DNA of 64,000 nt. Origin: Ruminococcaceae bacterium AM07-15 (lineage in GTDB: Bacteria > Bacillota > Clostridia > Oscillospirales > Butyricicoccaceae). A program made the position numbers and the translations under genes. The notes below the pieces were generated by a model. It was given only the letters and a program-made list of their open reading frames with translations, was not told the origin of the DNA and searched no databases. Numbering within the stretch: position 1 is the first letter of the stretch; each line of letters begins with the position of its first letter. The stretch lies in the NCBI GenBank assembly GCA_003477405.1, contig QUDE01000005.1, forward strand, positions 138,013 through 202,012. The letters are read 5' to 3'. Below are positions 42,237-53,200 of the stretch, one piece after another.

Positions 42237-44573
42237 TCACTCTGCAATGATGATGCGCACGCGGCCTCCCTGAAGGGGATCTGTATCACAATACAGATCG
42301 AACTGTTTGAAGTTCATACGGGCTTCCTGGAGGGTGAGGAACCGGTCCAGCTTGGGTGCATAGATCTGCACATTTTCGCTGATAGGCACATACACATCCC
42401 CGATGCGCACACCCAGGCGGCTGTCAAACTTGTCCTCGCTCACCGTGGCCGCCTTTTGCAGCCGCTTGCCCGGCGTGGAGAAAGCCACCGTCAGCCGTCC
42501 TTCTCCATCCTCTGCCGCCGGCGTCAGGGCCACGGCCACAGCGCCAGGCGCCGCAGTCGTTCCCATATCCCCGCAGGGATAGAAGGAGGTGATCTCCTTC
42601 GTTCCGTCCTTGGTGCGCAGACGGAGGGTATACACTGTACGGGTCACATCGGAAGATCCGGTACCCGGGATGGGCTTACCCTGCTCGTCATAATCCGGAC
42701 CCTCGCCGGGAATGATGACCTTTTCGCTCTTATACTGGCTGACAAGGCCATAGAGGAAACCGTCTCCGGTCACATTGTCCAGCACCAGCAGATCAATGCA
42801 TCCCGCGGCATCCTCCCGGGCATGAATCACCCGGTTTTTGGCCAGGGTCTCGGGCAAACTCTCCCAGGTGATGGGCCGCAACGGCATCCCAGGAGCAGGC
42901 TGCTCATAGAGGGCTACATTTTTGGCAATTTCCCGCTGGCCCAGGGTTCTCTGGCTCTTGCGCAGTTCCCCGGCCAGGGCATTCTTATAGTCCAGGTGCC
43001 GCAGCACCAGCTGGCCCCGGCTGTTCTGGGTCACCTGCACCAGCCGCCCTTCTTCTTTAAAGAGAGAGGAGACGATCTCCTGGTTGGCGATGATCTGGGG
43101 ATAGCCGTCAAAGGTGGCATCCCCTTCCCATTTTTCCCCGCTGGGCAGACGAAGGGTGACTTTGCCCTCCTTGCTCAGGCTCTGAAGCAGGGCCACGGTA
43201 TTGGGAGCCGCCGCTCCCTGGGGGAAGGCCCCGGCCACCTGGCCCCGGGTGTCAAAGCAAAGCAGCACCAGCTGCCCCACCTGCACCTTTTCAAAGAACC
43301 CGGCGGCGCTCTGGGGCACGGTGTATTCCTTGCCCCCCGCCCGGATGCGCTCCGGTGCGGAATAAATGGGCCCGGCCTCTTCCAGCAGCACCAGCCGCCG
43401 ATCCCGGCTCACCAGATATCCTCCCTCTTCCGGGGAATAGGTGAGTACATCGTATTTTTCCAGCTTGTCAAAGGGCATGGCATGGCCGCCCAGCAGCAGC
43501 TTTGCATTCTGGGGCAAAGCCCGGTCGGAGGCCCCATAGACAAAGGTGTCGGTCTCCGTTTCCTGGGTCATTTCATAGATCAGCTGCAAATCTCCCCGGC
43601 TGTCAAAATAAAGCCGTACCCGGGCCCCTTCCCGCAGATCCAGAAAGCCCTGCTGGTATTCGGCCATCTGGCCCAGGGAGAAGATCTTCACTTCCTTGCC
43701 CACAGGCAGGGAACCGGATGTGATCTCCAGCTTGTTCAGTCCCGCCTGTTTTATCGTTTCCTCCCGGAAGGACAGGGCGGCAGGCAAAAAGCCCTTTACC
43801 TTTCCAGACTGGCTTTTGTCCCCTACCGGTATGCCCATGGTTCCCAGCAAATTTTCGGGCAAAGGTGCAGGCAGGCGCTGGGCCTCCCCGGACAGGGAAA
43901 ACAAACTCTCCTTCCCTTCCTTGTCCTTGGCATAGAGCATCTGTCCTTCTCCCGGCGCAAAGCCTTGGCTCAGGAAGCTGCCCCCTTCTTTGGTGGGCAA
44001 AGTGAGAAGGTTATAAAGCAGGATGGCCGCCTGGCCCCGGGGAATGGGGCCGTTGGGGCTCAGGCCGGAAATCCCCCGGCACAGCCCCACCTGTTCCCCT
44101 TTGGCCAGAGCATCCCGGGGCCAGAAGGCCCCCAGGTCTTCCCCGGAATACCCCAGAAGCCGCAGCAGAATGGTCACCGCCTGACCATAGGTAATGGGTT
44201 CCTCGGGACCAAACCGTCCATCGGGATAGCCCTGGATGATCTTGTATTTTTTCACCGCCCCGTATACATAGGGAGCATACCAGCTGCCGGCGGGCACATC
44301 GGGGTAAATGGTGTAGCCCTGGTAGGCCGCTTCCCCTTCAAATCCCGCCGCCAGCACCGCCATTTTGCAGAACTGGGCCCGGGTCAGGCTGCTTCCCGGC
44401 TGAAAAGTGGGGCTGTCCGCCAGAATTCCCAAAGACCGCAGGCTTTCGGCGGCCAGGCTCTGGGAAACCTGGGAGATATCGGAAAAAGCCCGGGACCGGG
44501 AAGGCAGCGCCCCCGGCCAGAGGAGGCAAAGGGCCAGAAGCCCTGCCAGGAATCGGGTGTATCGTTTCTTCAT
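42237..44573 (-). CDS. SLH-domain surface protein
   Basis: This 778-residue secreted protein starts with a signal peptide (RFLAGLLALCLLWPGALPSRSRAF). Three S-layer homology repeats at about 30-195 anchor it to cell-wall polymer: FSDISQVSQSLAAESLRSLGIL, YPDVPAGSWYAPYVYGAVKKYKI and FWPRDALAKGEQVGLCRG. The remaining 580 residues look beta-rich and are not recognised; dispersed segments such as GKVTLRLPSGEKWEGDATFDG repeat loosely. The start at 44573 has GGGAG upstream. It follows the exporter operon by 88 bases without an evident terminator and may be part of it. Confidence 0.88.
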   Translation of the reverse strand: MKKRYTRFLAGLLALCLLWPGALPSRSRAFSDISQVSQSLAAESLRSLGILADSPTFQPGSSLTRAQFCKMAVLAAGFEGEAAYQGYTIYPDVPAGSWYAPYVYGAVKKYKIIQGYPDGRFGPEEPITYGQAVTILLRLLGYSGEDLGAFWPRDALAKGEQVGLCRGISGLSPNGPIPRGQAAILLYNLLTLPTKEGGSFLSQGFAPGEGQMLYAKDKEGKESLFSLSGEAQRLPAPLPENLLGTMGIPVGDKSQSGKVKGFLPAALSFREETIKQAGLNKLEITSGSLPVGKEVKIFSLGQMAEYQQGFLDLREGARVRLYFDSRGDLQLIYEMTQETETDTFVYGASDRALPQNAKLLLGGHAMPFDKLEKYDVLTYSPEEGGYLVSRDRRLVLLEEAGPIYSAPERIRAGGKEYTVPQSAAGFFEKVQVGQLVLLCFDTRGQVAGAFPQGAAAPNTVALLQSLSKEGKVTLRLPSGEKWEGDATFDGYPQIIANQEIVSSLFKEEGRLVQVTQNSRGQLVLRHLDYKNALAGELRKSQRTLGQREIAKNVALYEQPAPGMPLRPITWESLPETLAKNRVIHAREDAAGCIDLLVLDNVTGDGFLYGLVSQYKSEKVIIPGEGPDYDEQGKPIPGTGSSDVTRTVYTLRLRTKDGTKEITSFYPCGDMGTTAAPGAVAVALTPAAEDGEGRLTVAFSTPGKRLQKAATVSEDKFDSRLGVRIGDVYVPISENVQIYAPKLDRFLTLQEARMNFKQFDLYCDTDPLQGGRVRIIIAE

Positions 44574-44661
44574 AAGGAATTTCTCCCGCCGTGCGCCCCG
44601 GCGACAAACAAAGGGGACAAACCGGCTCCCGCGCGGATTTGGAGCCGCCCCGAAATTTTGG

Positions 44662-45824
<1,163 letters not shown>

Positions 45825-45828
<4 letters not shown>

Positions 45829-46550
45829 GCTCGTCCCACCTCCCGCAATAGGGGCTCCCGCTTGTCCTGAGGGGTGATGGAATCCTCCACCACCTGGCCG
45901 TCCATGATGCGCACCACCCGTTTGGCCAGATAGGCCAGGTGCATATCGTGGGTGATGAGCAGAATGGTGGCCCCCTCGTCATTGAGGGCGCACAGCTTAC
46001 CCATCACTTCGGCCCCGGCCTTGGTGTCCAGGTTGCCTGTTGGCTCGTCGGCCATGATGATGGGTGGCTGGGCGGCCATGGCCCGGGCGATGGCCACCCG
46101 CTGCTGCTGGCCGCCGGAAAGCTCCACCGGCCGGTGATGCACCCGTTTCCCCAGCCCCACTTCCTCCAGGGCGCTGAGGGCCAGCTGCCGCCGCTCCCCC
46201 GCCTTCATCCCCCGGTAAATCAGGGGCAGCTCCACATTTTCCAGGGCGGTGAGGGCGGGGATCAGGTTGAAGCCCTGGAAGATAAAGCCGATGTTTTTAT
46301 TCCGGATGGCCGAAAGCCGCCGGGGCGGGATGAGGGACACATTCTCCCCATCCAGCCAATATTCCCCATAGGTGGGGGTGTCCAGACAGCCTAAAATGTT
46401 CATCAAGGTGGATTTTCCCGAACCGGACTGGCCCAGGATGGCGGTGAACTCCCCGTGGTCAATGGAAAGATTCACATCCCACAAGGCCCGCACTTCACTT
46501 TCCTTGCCTTCGTTATAGACTTTGCGGATATTTTCCAACCGAATGAGCAT
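45825..46550 (-). CDS. ABC transporter ATP-binding protein, MacB/LolD type
   Basis: This 241-residue ATPase has Walker A GQSGSGKST, Q-loop NIGFIFQGFNLIPALTALENV, signature LSGGQQQRVAIARA, Walker B IIMADEPTGNLD and the H-loop His in LITHDMHLA. The MacB/LolD group is marked by the GNLD after Walker B. The start at 46550 has GGAGG seven bases upstream. It lies between adaptor and permease genes. Confidence 0.96.
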
Positions 46551-46554
46551 CCTG

Positions 46555-48414
46555 TCACCTCCCCCAGGCGAAGGGAGCGGCCACGCCAAAGGCCATGCCC
46601 TCCATCTCCTCTTCTTCCTCCTGGGGCTGAGAGGTCATATAGATCTCTTCCCCTTCGGAAAGGCCATCCAGCACCTGGGTGTTTTTGTCGTCGGCAATGC
46701 CGATCTCAATGGTCACCGGAACAAATCCCTTGGGCACGGTATCCTTGGGCACATCCTGGGCCCGGTTGGGATACTCCTTCCCCGGCTCCTCCCGCACAAA
46801 GGCACACACGCCGCCGTTCTGATAGATCACGCCCTGGGAGGGGATGAGCAAAGCGTCTTCCACCAAAGTGGTGTCGATCTTATAGCTGACGCTCATATTG
46901 GGCAGCAGTTTGCCGTCGTTCTCCAAAGCGATCTTGGCCGGGAAGGTAGCGGCTGTGCTGCCTTCTCCCACCTTGGCTTCCATGGCCACTTCGATCAATG
47001 TGCCGCTGAGGGTGTTTTCGCTCTGGGTGCCCTCGCCGGTGGTCACTGTTGCCGGCATCCCCAGGGAGACCTTGGAGATATCCAGCTCGTCGATGCTGGC
47101 TTCCACCAGGAAGGAGGAAGTGTCGGACACGGCCACCAGAGGTGTGCCCGCGGCGGTGAGGTTGTCCCCCACCTGCACCGACACCGAGGACACCATGCCG
47201 CCGATCTCGGTGCGCACTTCCCGGCTTCCCAGGTCGGCTTCCAGCTGGGCGGCCTTCTTGGCCGCCAGGTCATAGGCTTTCTGGGCGTTTTCAATGGCGG
47301 TGTGCAGCGAAGGGTTTTCCAGCCGCACCAGGGCCTGCCCGGCGGCATATTCGCCATAGTCCATCAGGGATGAGGCGGTCACCTTGCCCTCCCCCTGAAG
47401 GGTGATCTCTTCTTCCCGGGCATTTTGCAGCGTGCCGGTTTCGGCGGGCATGATCTCCCCCTGGGCCGTGGGGATGCTGGCGGCGGCCACGGTGCCGGCG
47501 GCCAGAGTGCCCGGGTTCTGGATGGTGATATTGGCCCGGAAGAGCACCGCCCCATCCTGCACCTTGCGGATGTGATCCACCGATTGCACCGTACCTTCCA
47601 CCTGGGTCATGCTGTCGGGGAGGGAGACTAAGGCCCGCATACCCGAAGTGATCTGGTTTTCATAAGCATAGCTGTAATAGGCGGCCAGGGTCAGGGTGCG
47701 GTCGTCAATGAGCTTGCCCAGGCTCATGCCCTGGGAAACCTGCTGTCCGGCCCGCAAGGTGGGAGCGCCCACCAGCTTTCCCTGGAAGGGAGCGGCGGTG
47801 GTGAGGGAGGAGAGGGCCTGCTGGGCTTCCTTCACCCGTCCCTGGGCAGCTGCCACTTCTTCCTGGGCGCTTTTCAGTTCATCCATCAGTTCTGAGTGAT
47901 CCACAGTAAAGAGCACATCCCCCGGCTGAACCTTGTCCCCCGGCTGGACAAAGACCTCGGTGACTTTGCCCCGGGCCTTGTCGCCATATTTGGCCTCTTT
48001 CAAGGGGCGCACGGTGCCATAGCCCGAAACGCTCTGCACCAGGGACCCCCGGGAAACCATGCCGGTGGCAATTTCCTCATTCTTTTCCTTGTGCAAAAGC
48101 CGGGGAAAGAGAACGGCAAGCCCGCCCACGCCGGCCGCCACCACCGCCAGGATCACCACCCGGGGAATCCAGCGGGGCAGGCGCTTTTTCTCTTTTCCGG
48201 CGAATTTATTCCGCCGGGGGCCTTTTTCCTCCTGGGGCTTTTGGGGTTTCTTTTTGGAAAGCAGGCCTTTCTGTTCCTTTTTTTCCGGCTCTTTTGCCAC
48301 GGCCTGTTTCTCCGGGGCCTTTTCGTTTACGGCCTGTTCCTCTTGCGCTTTCTTGATTTCCGTCCCTTCCGGGGAAGGAATCGGTTCCTGTACAGGCAAT
48401 TTATGTTCGCTCAT
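46555..48414 (-). CDS. HlyD/MacA-type adaptor protein with long cytoplasmic N terminus
   Basis: This 619-residue protein has about 85 residues of Pro, Glu, Gln and Lys-rich cytoplasmic sequence, one transmembrane helix (IPRVVILAVVAAGVGGLAVLFPRLL) and the adaptor body: a lipoyl/barrel-sandwich half (VTEVFVQPGDKVQPGDVLFTVD), helical hairpin (ELMDELKSAQEEVAAAQGRVKEAQ), and beta-barrel domains with VSSVSVQVGDNLTAAGTPLVAVS. The gene precedes the ATPase by four bases. The adaptor works without an outer membrane, as in other Gram-positive MacAB-like exporters. The charged N-terminal extension is unusual for the family. Confidence 0.92.
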   Translation of the reverse strand: MSEHKLPVQEPIPSPEGTEIKKAQEEQAVNEKAPEKQAVAKEPEKKEQKGLLSKKKPQKPQEEKGPRRNKFAGKEKKRLPRWIPRVVILAVVAAGVGGLAVLFPRLLHKEKNEEIATGMVSRGSLVQSVSGYGTVRPLKEAKYGDKARGKVTEVFVQPGDKVQPGDVLFTVDHSELMDELKSAQEEVAAAQGRVKEAQQALSSLTTAAPFQGKLVGAPTLRAGQQVSQGMSLGKLIDDRTLTLAAYYSYAYENQITSGMRALVSLPDSMTQVEGTVQSVDHIRKVQDGAVLFRANITIQNPGTLAAGTVAAASIPTAQGEIMPAETGTLQNAREEEITLQGEGKVTASSLMDYGEYAAGQALVRLENPSLHTAIENAQKAYDLAAKKAAQLEADLGSREVRTEIGGMVSSVSVQVGDNLTAAGTPLVAVSDTSSFLVEASIDELDISKVSLGMPATVTTGEGTQSENTLSGTLIEVAMEAKVGEGSTAATFPAKIALENDGKLLPNMSVSYKIDTTLVEDALLIPSQGVIYQNGGVCAFVREEPGKEYPNRAQDVPKDTVPKGFVPVTIEIGIADDKNTQVLDGLSEGEEIYMTSQPQEEEEEMEGMAFGVAAPFAWGR

Positions 48415-48507
48415 CCCTTTATACCTCCATCTGTTTCAATTTCTTGTGCCTTATTTCAGCCCTTTTTCCGGGACTGTATCCTTTAGATGGAGGCCGATAT
48501 CAAAAAG

Positions 48508-48526
48508 TTCTTACAACTTTCTTAAC
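48508..48526 (+). promoter_or_regulatory. Direct repeat TTCTTAC / TTCTTAAC with 11-bp period
   Basis: TTCTTACA (48508-48515) and TTCTTAAC (48519-48526) lie 94 bases upstream of the exporter operon. Direct repeats one helical turn apart are a common layout of OmpR/PhoB-type response regulator sites. No such regulator gene is nearby. Confidence 0.4.
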
Positions 48527-48670
48527 TTATATCCGGCCTGACAACCCCTGTTTTTCCCCCAGGCCAACGGCCTCTCCCCCGATGCTTTCAGCGCCTAGCC
48601 AAGGGGAGAGAACTATGGTAGAATAAGGAGGTGTGAGAATCCGAAAGAGAAGAGAAAGAGAGAGTGATGT

Positions 48671-50041
48671 ATGCTGCATGTTTTCCGTCAACCCCGGCAG
48701 TTTTACCGGGAGTTATTGCATCTGGCTCTGCCCATTGCCTTGCAGAACCTGATCAACTATTCCCTGGCCCTGGCCGACACCATGATGCTGGGAGCGGTGG
48801 GACAAAATGAGATCGCCGGAGCCTCGGTGGTCAATTCCTCCTTTTTTGTCATCATGCTCATGGTCTTTGGCTTTCAAAGCGGGGCCAGCGTGCTCATCAG
48901 CCAATATTACGGCAAGGGTGACCACAAAACGGTGAGCCGTGTGATGGGCATCTCCTTCTTTGCCGCCTTCACTCTGGTCACTGCCTTTTCCCTGTTTGCC
49001 TTCTTCTTCCCCCAGGTGCTGGTGGGCATCTTCACCAATGACCCGGTGGCGGCGGAATTGGGCATCCGGTATATGCGCATTGTGGCCTGGGCCTACCCCA
49101 TTAACATCTTCACCCAGGTCTATGTGGGGGCCCAACGGAGCATGGGCAATGCCAAACTGGGACTTTACATCTACTCTTCCGCCATGGTCATCAATACCTT
49201 TTTGAACTATGTGCTTATTTTCGGCAAATTCGGCGCACCCAAACTGGGCATGGAGGGCGCTGCCATCGCCACTGTCACCGCCCGGTGCGTGGAACTGCTT
49301 TTCACTTTGATCTATTGTGCCCGCTGCCGTCATTTCCGTCTGGATCTTTCCTGCGCCATACGGCCAGGCAAAACACTCACCCGGGATTTTGTCCATTATG
49401 CCACTCCGGTGGTGGTCAACGAGACCCTGTGGGGCCTGGGTACCTCCCTGCTCCCCGCCATTTATGGGCGGATGGGCACCGATGTGCTGGCCGCCGTCAC
49501 CATCTCCCGGAATGTGGAGAATATCGCCAATGTCTTTGCCTTCGGCGTGGCCGGAGCTGCCGCTGTGCTCATCGGCCGGGAGCTGGGGGCCGGGAAAACC
49601 GAAGGGGTCTATTCCATGGGCAAGACCCTTCTGGCGGTGGCACTGTGCAGCGGTTTTGCCGCCTGTGCCCTGCTGCTGATCGCCTCCCAGGTGGTGACTC
49701 CCTTCTTCAATATTCCGGAACGCACCAAGGATATCGCCGCGGCCATCATCGCCTTCTATGCTCTGCGGGCCATTCCCATGCAGTTCAACACCACCTGCGT
49801 GGTGGGCGTGCTTCGGGGTGGCGGCGATACCCGGGCGGCCATGTATATCGACATCGGCCCGCTGTGGGTCTGGTGTCTCCCGGCCACTGCCCTGCTGGCT
49901 CTGGTGTTCCATCTGCCCATCATCCTGGTGCTCCTGCCCTGCCTGGTGGAGGATGCCGTCAAGATGATCTGGGGCCTGCTCCGTTTCCGCTCCCGCACCT
50001 GGGTGCGCAATATCACCCGCTCTACCGCATCGGCAGCGTGA
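48671..50041 (+). CDS. MATE family efflux transporter
   Basis: This is a 456-residue transporter with 12 helices and a short cytosolic N terminus. Characteristic segments are LALPIALQNLINYSLALADTMMLGAVGQNEIAGASV, GFQSGASVLISQYYGKGDHKTVS, and the second half VGIFTNDPVAAELGIRYMRI and GAAAVLIGRELGAGKTEG. The gene is divergent from the exporter operon. Its stop codon TGA (50039-50041) is also the loop of a repeat hairpin. The ribosome site is weak (GAGAGTGAT). Confidence 0.92.
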   Translation: MLHVFRQPRQFYRELLHLALPIALQNLINYSLALADTMMLGAVGQNEIAGASVVNSSFFVIMLMVFGFQSGASVLISQYYGKGDHKTVSRVMGISFFAAFTLVTAFSLFAFFFPQVLVGIFTNDPVAAELGIRYMRIVAWAYPINIFTQVYVGAQRSMGNAKLGLYIYSSAMVINTFLNYVLIFGKFGAPKLGMEGAAIATVTARCVELLFTLIYCARCRHFRLDLSCAIRPGKTLTRDFVHYATPVVVNETLWGLGTSLLPAIYGRMGTDVLAAVTISRNVENIANVFAFGVAGAAAVLIGRELGAGKTEGVYSMGKTLLAVALCSGFAACALLLIASQVVTPFFNIPERTKDIAAAIIAFYALRAIPMQFNTTCVVGVLRGGGDTRAAMYIDIGPLWVWCLPATALLALVFHLPIILVLLPCLVEDAVKMIWGLLRFRSRTWVRNITRSTASAA

Positions 50042-50244
50042 CGCTGCACTCATACTGCGCTGCCGCGCCCGGCAATAGAACCAGAGTTCCTTCTACGATC
50101 AATCCGCAAAAAGCCGCGACCTGTGCGTGGCTTTTTGCACTTCTCAAGGGGCCAGTGTGGCCGATTGGCCGGAAAATGCGGGCAATCGGCTGCACGCAGA
50201 CCCTTGCAAAGATTCGAAAAAGTGGCTTTTGCTACTTTTTCGAC
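50033..50244 (+). repeat. Composite repeat: stem-loop unit start joined to repeat module 3
   Basis: Hairpin GCAGCG-TGA-CGCTGC (50033-50047) overlaps the MATE stop codon. It is followed by CATACTGCGCT and GGCAATAGAACCAG, the core start. Module 3 then runs from 50098; its first 53 bases equal the reverse complement of 37722-37774. It ends in a hairpin (GAAAAAGTGGC with GCTACTTTTTC), which occupies the place of AAAAAAGCGGC in the other copy. Confidence 0.82.
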
Positions 50245-50249
50245 ACATG

Positions 50250-50281
50250 AAAAGCCCTGCGCCAGCCGGCGCAGGGCTTTT
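50250..50281. terminator. Bidirectional terminator between the MATE gene and the giant surface protein
   Basis: AAAAGCCCTGCGCC (50250-50263) pairs with 50268-50281. Four bases form the loop. Confidence 0.9.
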
Positions 50282-50296
50282 CCCATTTCTGGGGCG

Positions 50297-53200
50297 TTAT
50301 TTCCCGAACTTTTCTGCAAACCGCATCAGAATGGTTGCGGCCTGGGCACGGGTGGCCTGACCCTGGGGATTCAGCTGGGCATTGCCCATTCCTTCGATCA
50401 AGCCCTGTTCCACGGCCCACACCATGGCAGATTCTGCCCACTGGCTGGTCTCGCTCCCATCGGTAAAGTCTGCAAGACTGCTTTCCGCCTGGGGCTTTCC
50501 GGCATAGCGCCACAGCATGGCCGCCATCTGCTCCCGGGTAATGGGATCATCCGGCCCGAAGGTGCCGTCCCCATAGCCCAGCACCACGCCGGTGCTGTCG
50601 GCCCAGCGGATGGCCTCTTCGTACCAGCTTCCCGAAGGCACATCGGTGTAGTTCATGGCCGTATCCACCATGGGACTGCCTTCCAGCCGCCACAGAATGG
50701 TGGCGATCATGCCCCGGGTGGTTGTGGTGTTCGGCTCAAAGGTATCTGCGCTGGTGCCCACCATCAGGCCATGTTCCACGCAGTAGTGAACGCCGTCATG
50801 GTACCAGGCTGTCCGGTCTGCATCGGTGAAGGGGGCCATGGGACAGCTTTCGTCCCGGGGACAATGGGACACGGCGCTCTTTTTCTTGAAAGTCACTGTG
50901 ATGGTCACCTTTCCATCGGGCTGGGTGAAGGTGTAGGAGCCGTCCTCCTTGGGTGTGACTTCCACTTCCTTGCCGTTCTGGTCGGTGACGATGACCTCAT
51001 CCACCTGATAGCCGTCCTCCGGCTGGGGAGTGATGGTCACATTATCTCCCTTGTGGGGCGCATCGGGGCTGATGGTCACGGTGCCGTGTTCCGGCTGCTC
51101 CATAACCGGGGGATAGGTGGGAGTTCCCCCTCCTCCGCCGCCAGGATTGCCGGAATGTTCGGTATAACCGATGGCATAGGTGGAGAAGCACTTCACATGA
51201 AGGATGAGCACGGTTTTGTCCGAACTCACCTCAAAATATTCGCCCAAAGCATTGGGGGATGTGGTCAGTGCCTCGGCCTTCTCCTCATGCACCCGGTAGA
51301 CGGTGTAACTCTGCTTGCCCTGCAATTCGCCGGGCAGGGGCAGCCGCACTTCCAGCAGCACATTGGCCTCTGTGATTTGGACGGGATTTTCAGCTGTGTC
51401 ACCTGCATTGGTCACGGTTTTCTCCAGCGTGTAATCCATCACCAGGGCAAGATTGCTGCCGCCAGAAATGGTCTGGATCTTGTCAAGGTCACCTGTTACT
51501 TCATTCTGCCGCTTTTCTGCGGCGGTGAAGGTAAATTCCACCTTGCCGCCTGTTTTCACCGTTTGGGCATCCTTCTGGGTATACACCTTTTCATCGGTTT
51601 TTTCAAACATAGTGTCCAGCTGGCCTACCACGATATCCGGGCTGCCGGGGACCACTTCCACAATGGAGTTGGTGGCCCCCTTGGGCAGGATGGCGTTGCA
51701 GACAGCGTTTTGATCTTTGATCTCCACCTTTTTGGTGACGGTGCGCTGATCCTTGCTGACCACCAGATTATAAATGCCGGGCGTCAGTTTGTCAAAACGA
51801 TAGCCCCCGTCGGAGTCTGTGGTGGTCTCATTCAGCTTGTTGGCCCCCAGCCACAGACTGACCACGGCGCCGGTGACGGCCTGGGGATCTGTTCCCTCAG
51901 TTTCCTCAGTGACCTTGCCCTCCACCCGGAACACTTTCTCCCACTGAGCTTTAAGGGTCACATCCTCATTGGGCATAATGAAGCGGTCGCCAGGCTGATA
52001 GGTCTGGCCATCATATGTCCAGCCGATAAACTGATAGTCTGCTTTGCTGAAAGCGCAGGCCGGCAGGATCAAAGTGCTGTCAGCGGCGGCTTCCAAGGAG
52101 GTCATGGAGCCCTCCGCTTCATTTCCGTCAAATGTTACGGTGTACAGTGTGGGCGGGGCCTGGGTGATGGTAAGGTCGCCCACCTGCATGGTATTGCTGC
52201 CGTTGGTGTGGCGATAGTTGGGATCGGTGATAGTGACCCACACTTCATAGGTTCCCACTTGGCTGGGAGAGGGTACCTTCTGCCCTTCCTGCCGGTATTC
52301 CACGGTATAACCGGAGAATGTGCTTTCATCAGGAGTGACCGTTGCCTTCTTTTCATTGCCGTCGGCCTGCACTGCATTGTCCGTCACGGTGAAGAGCACC
52401 GGCTTTTTCTGGATGGTCAGGGTGGCTTTGTTGTTTTTCAGAATATAGTTGGGTGCATCCGCCCCTGTGAGAATGGCAGTCAACGGATGCTCTCCGGCAT
52501 TCTGAGGAACGGCGCCATCCACCTGAGCGCTGACCTGATCCCCGGAAACCACGCCGTCCAGCACGATTTTCACCTGGGTGTCATCATCATACACCTGATC
52601 CAATCCCTGCCAAGTGGCGTAAATTTCTTTTTTGCCGATGGAAAATTCCGCCGTTGCCACTGCCGCTTCATAGTTTTCTACTGGGGCAAAGGTGGCAGTG
52701 ACGGTATACTCCCCTACCTGAGTGGGCAGGGCATCGCTGTCATAGTCCGTGCCGCTTCTCCCGGTGTAGCGATAGGTCACACTCCCAGTGCCATTGGTGC
52801 CGGAGGTGGGAGAGGGCTCATTGGCCTCTTCTCCATAAGTCCAGTCTTCCATGGTGACGCTGGCCTCGCCCGGGGCCTTTGTGATCTCCCAGGCAAAGGT
52901 GGTCTTTGTTCCGCCCTCCAGGGTGTAGTTGGGATTGCCCAGGCCGGTGACTTCTGCCTGATAGCTTCCGGCGTTGGTCTTTTGGTTCTCACTGTATTCC
53001 AGATGGAAGACATCCTCTCCCACCGGGTTTTCCACCTCTGCGGTGACGGTATGCTCCTGTCCATCGTACACCACCGAAGTCTCACCGCTCCACCTCAGCT
53101 CCACCGGGCGAGGGGCGATGGTGAAGGCATCCTGAACGGTGATGGCGTTGTAATTGTCGTTTGCGGCAAAGGTGGCGGTGACGGTGTAGTCCCCTGCATC

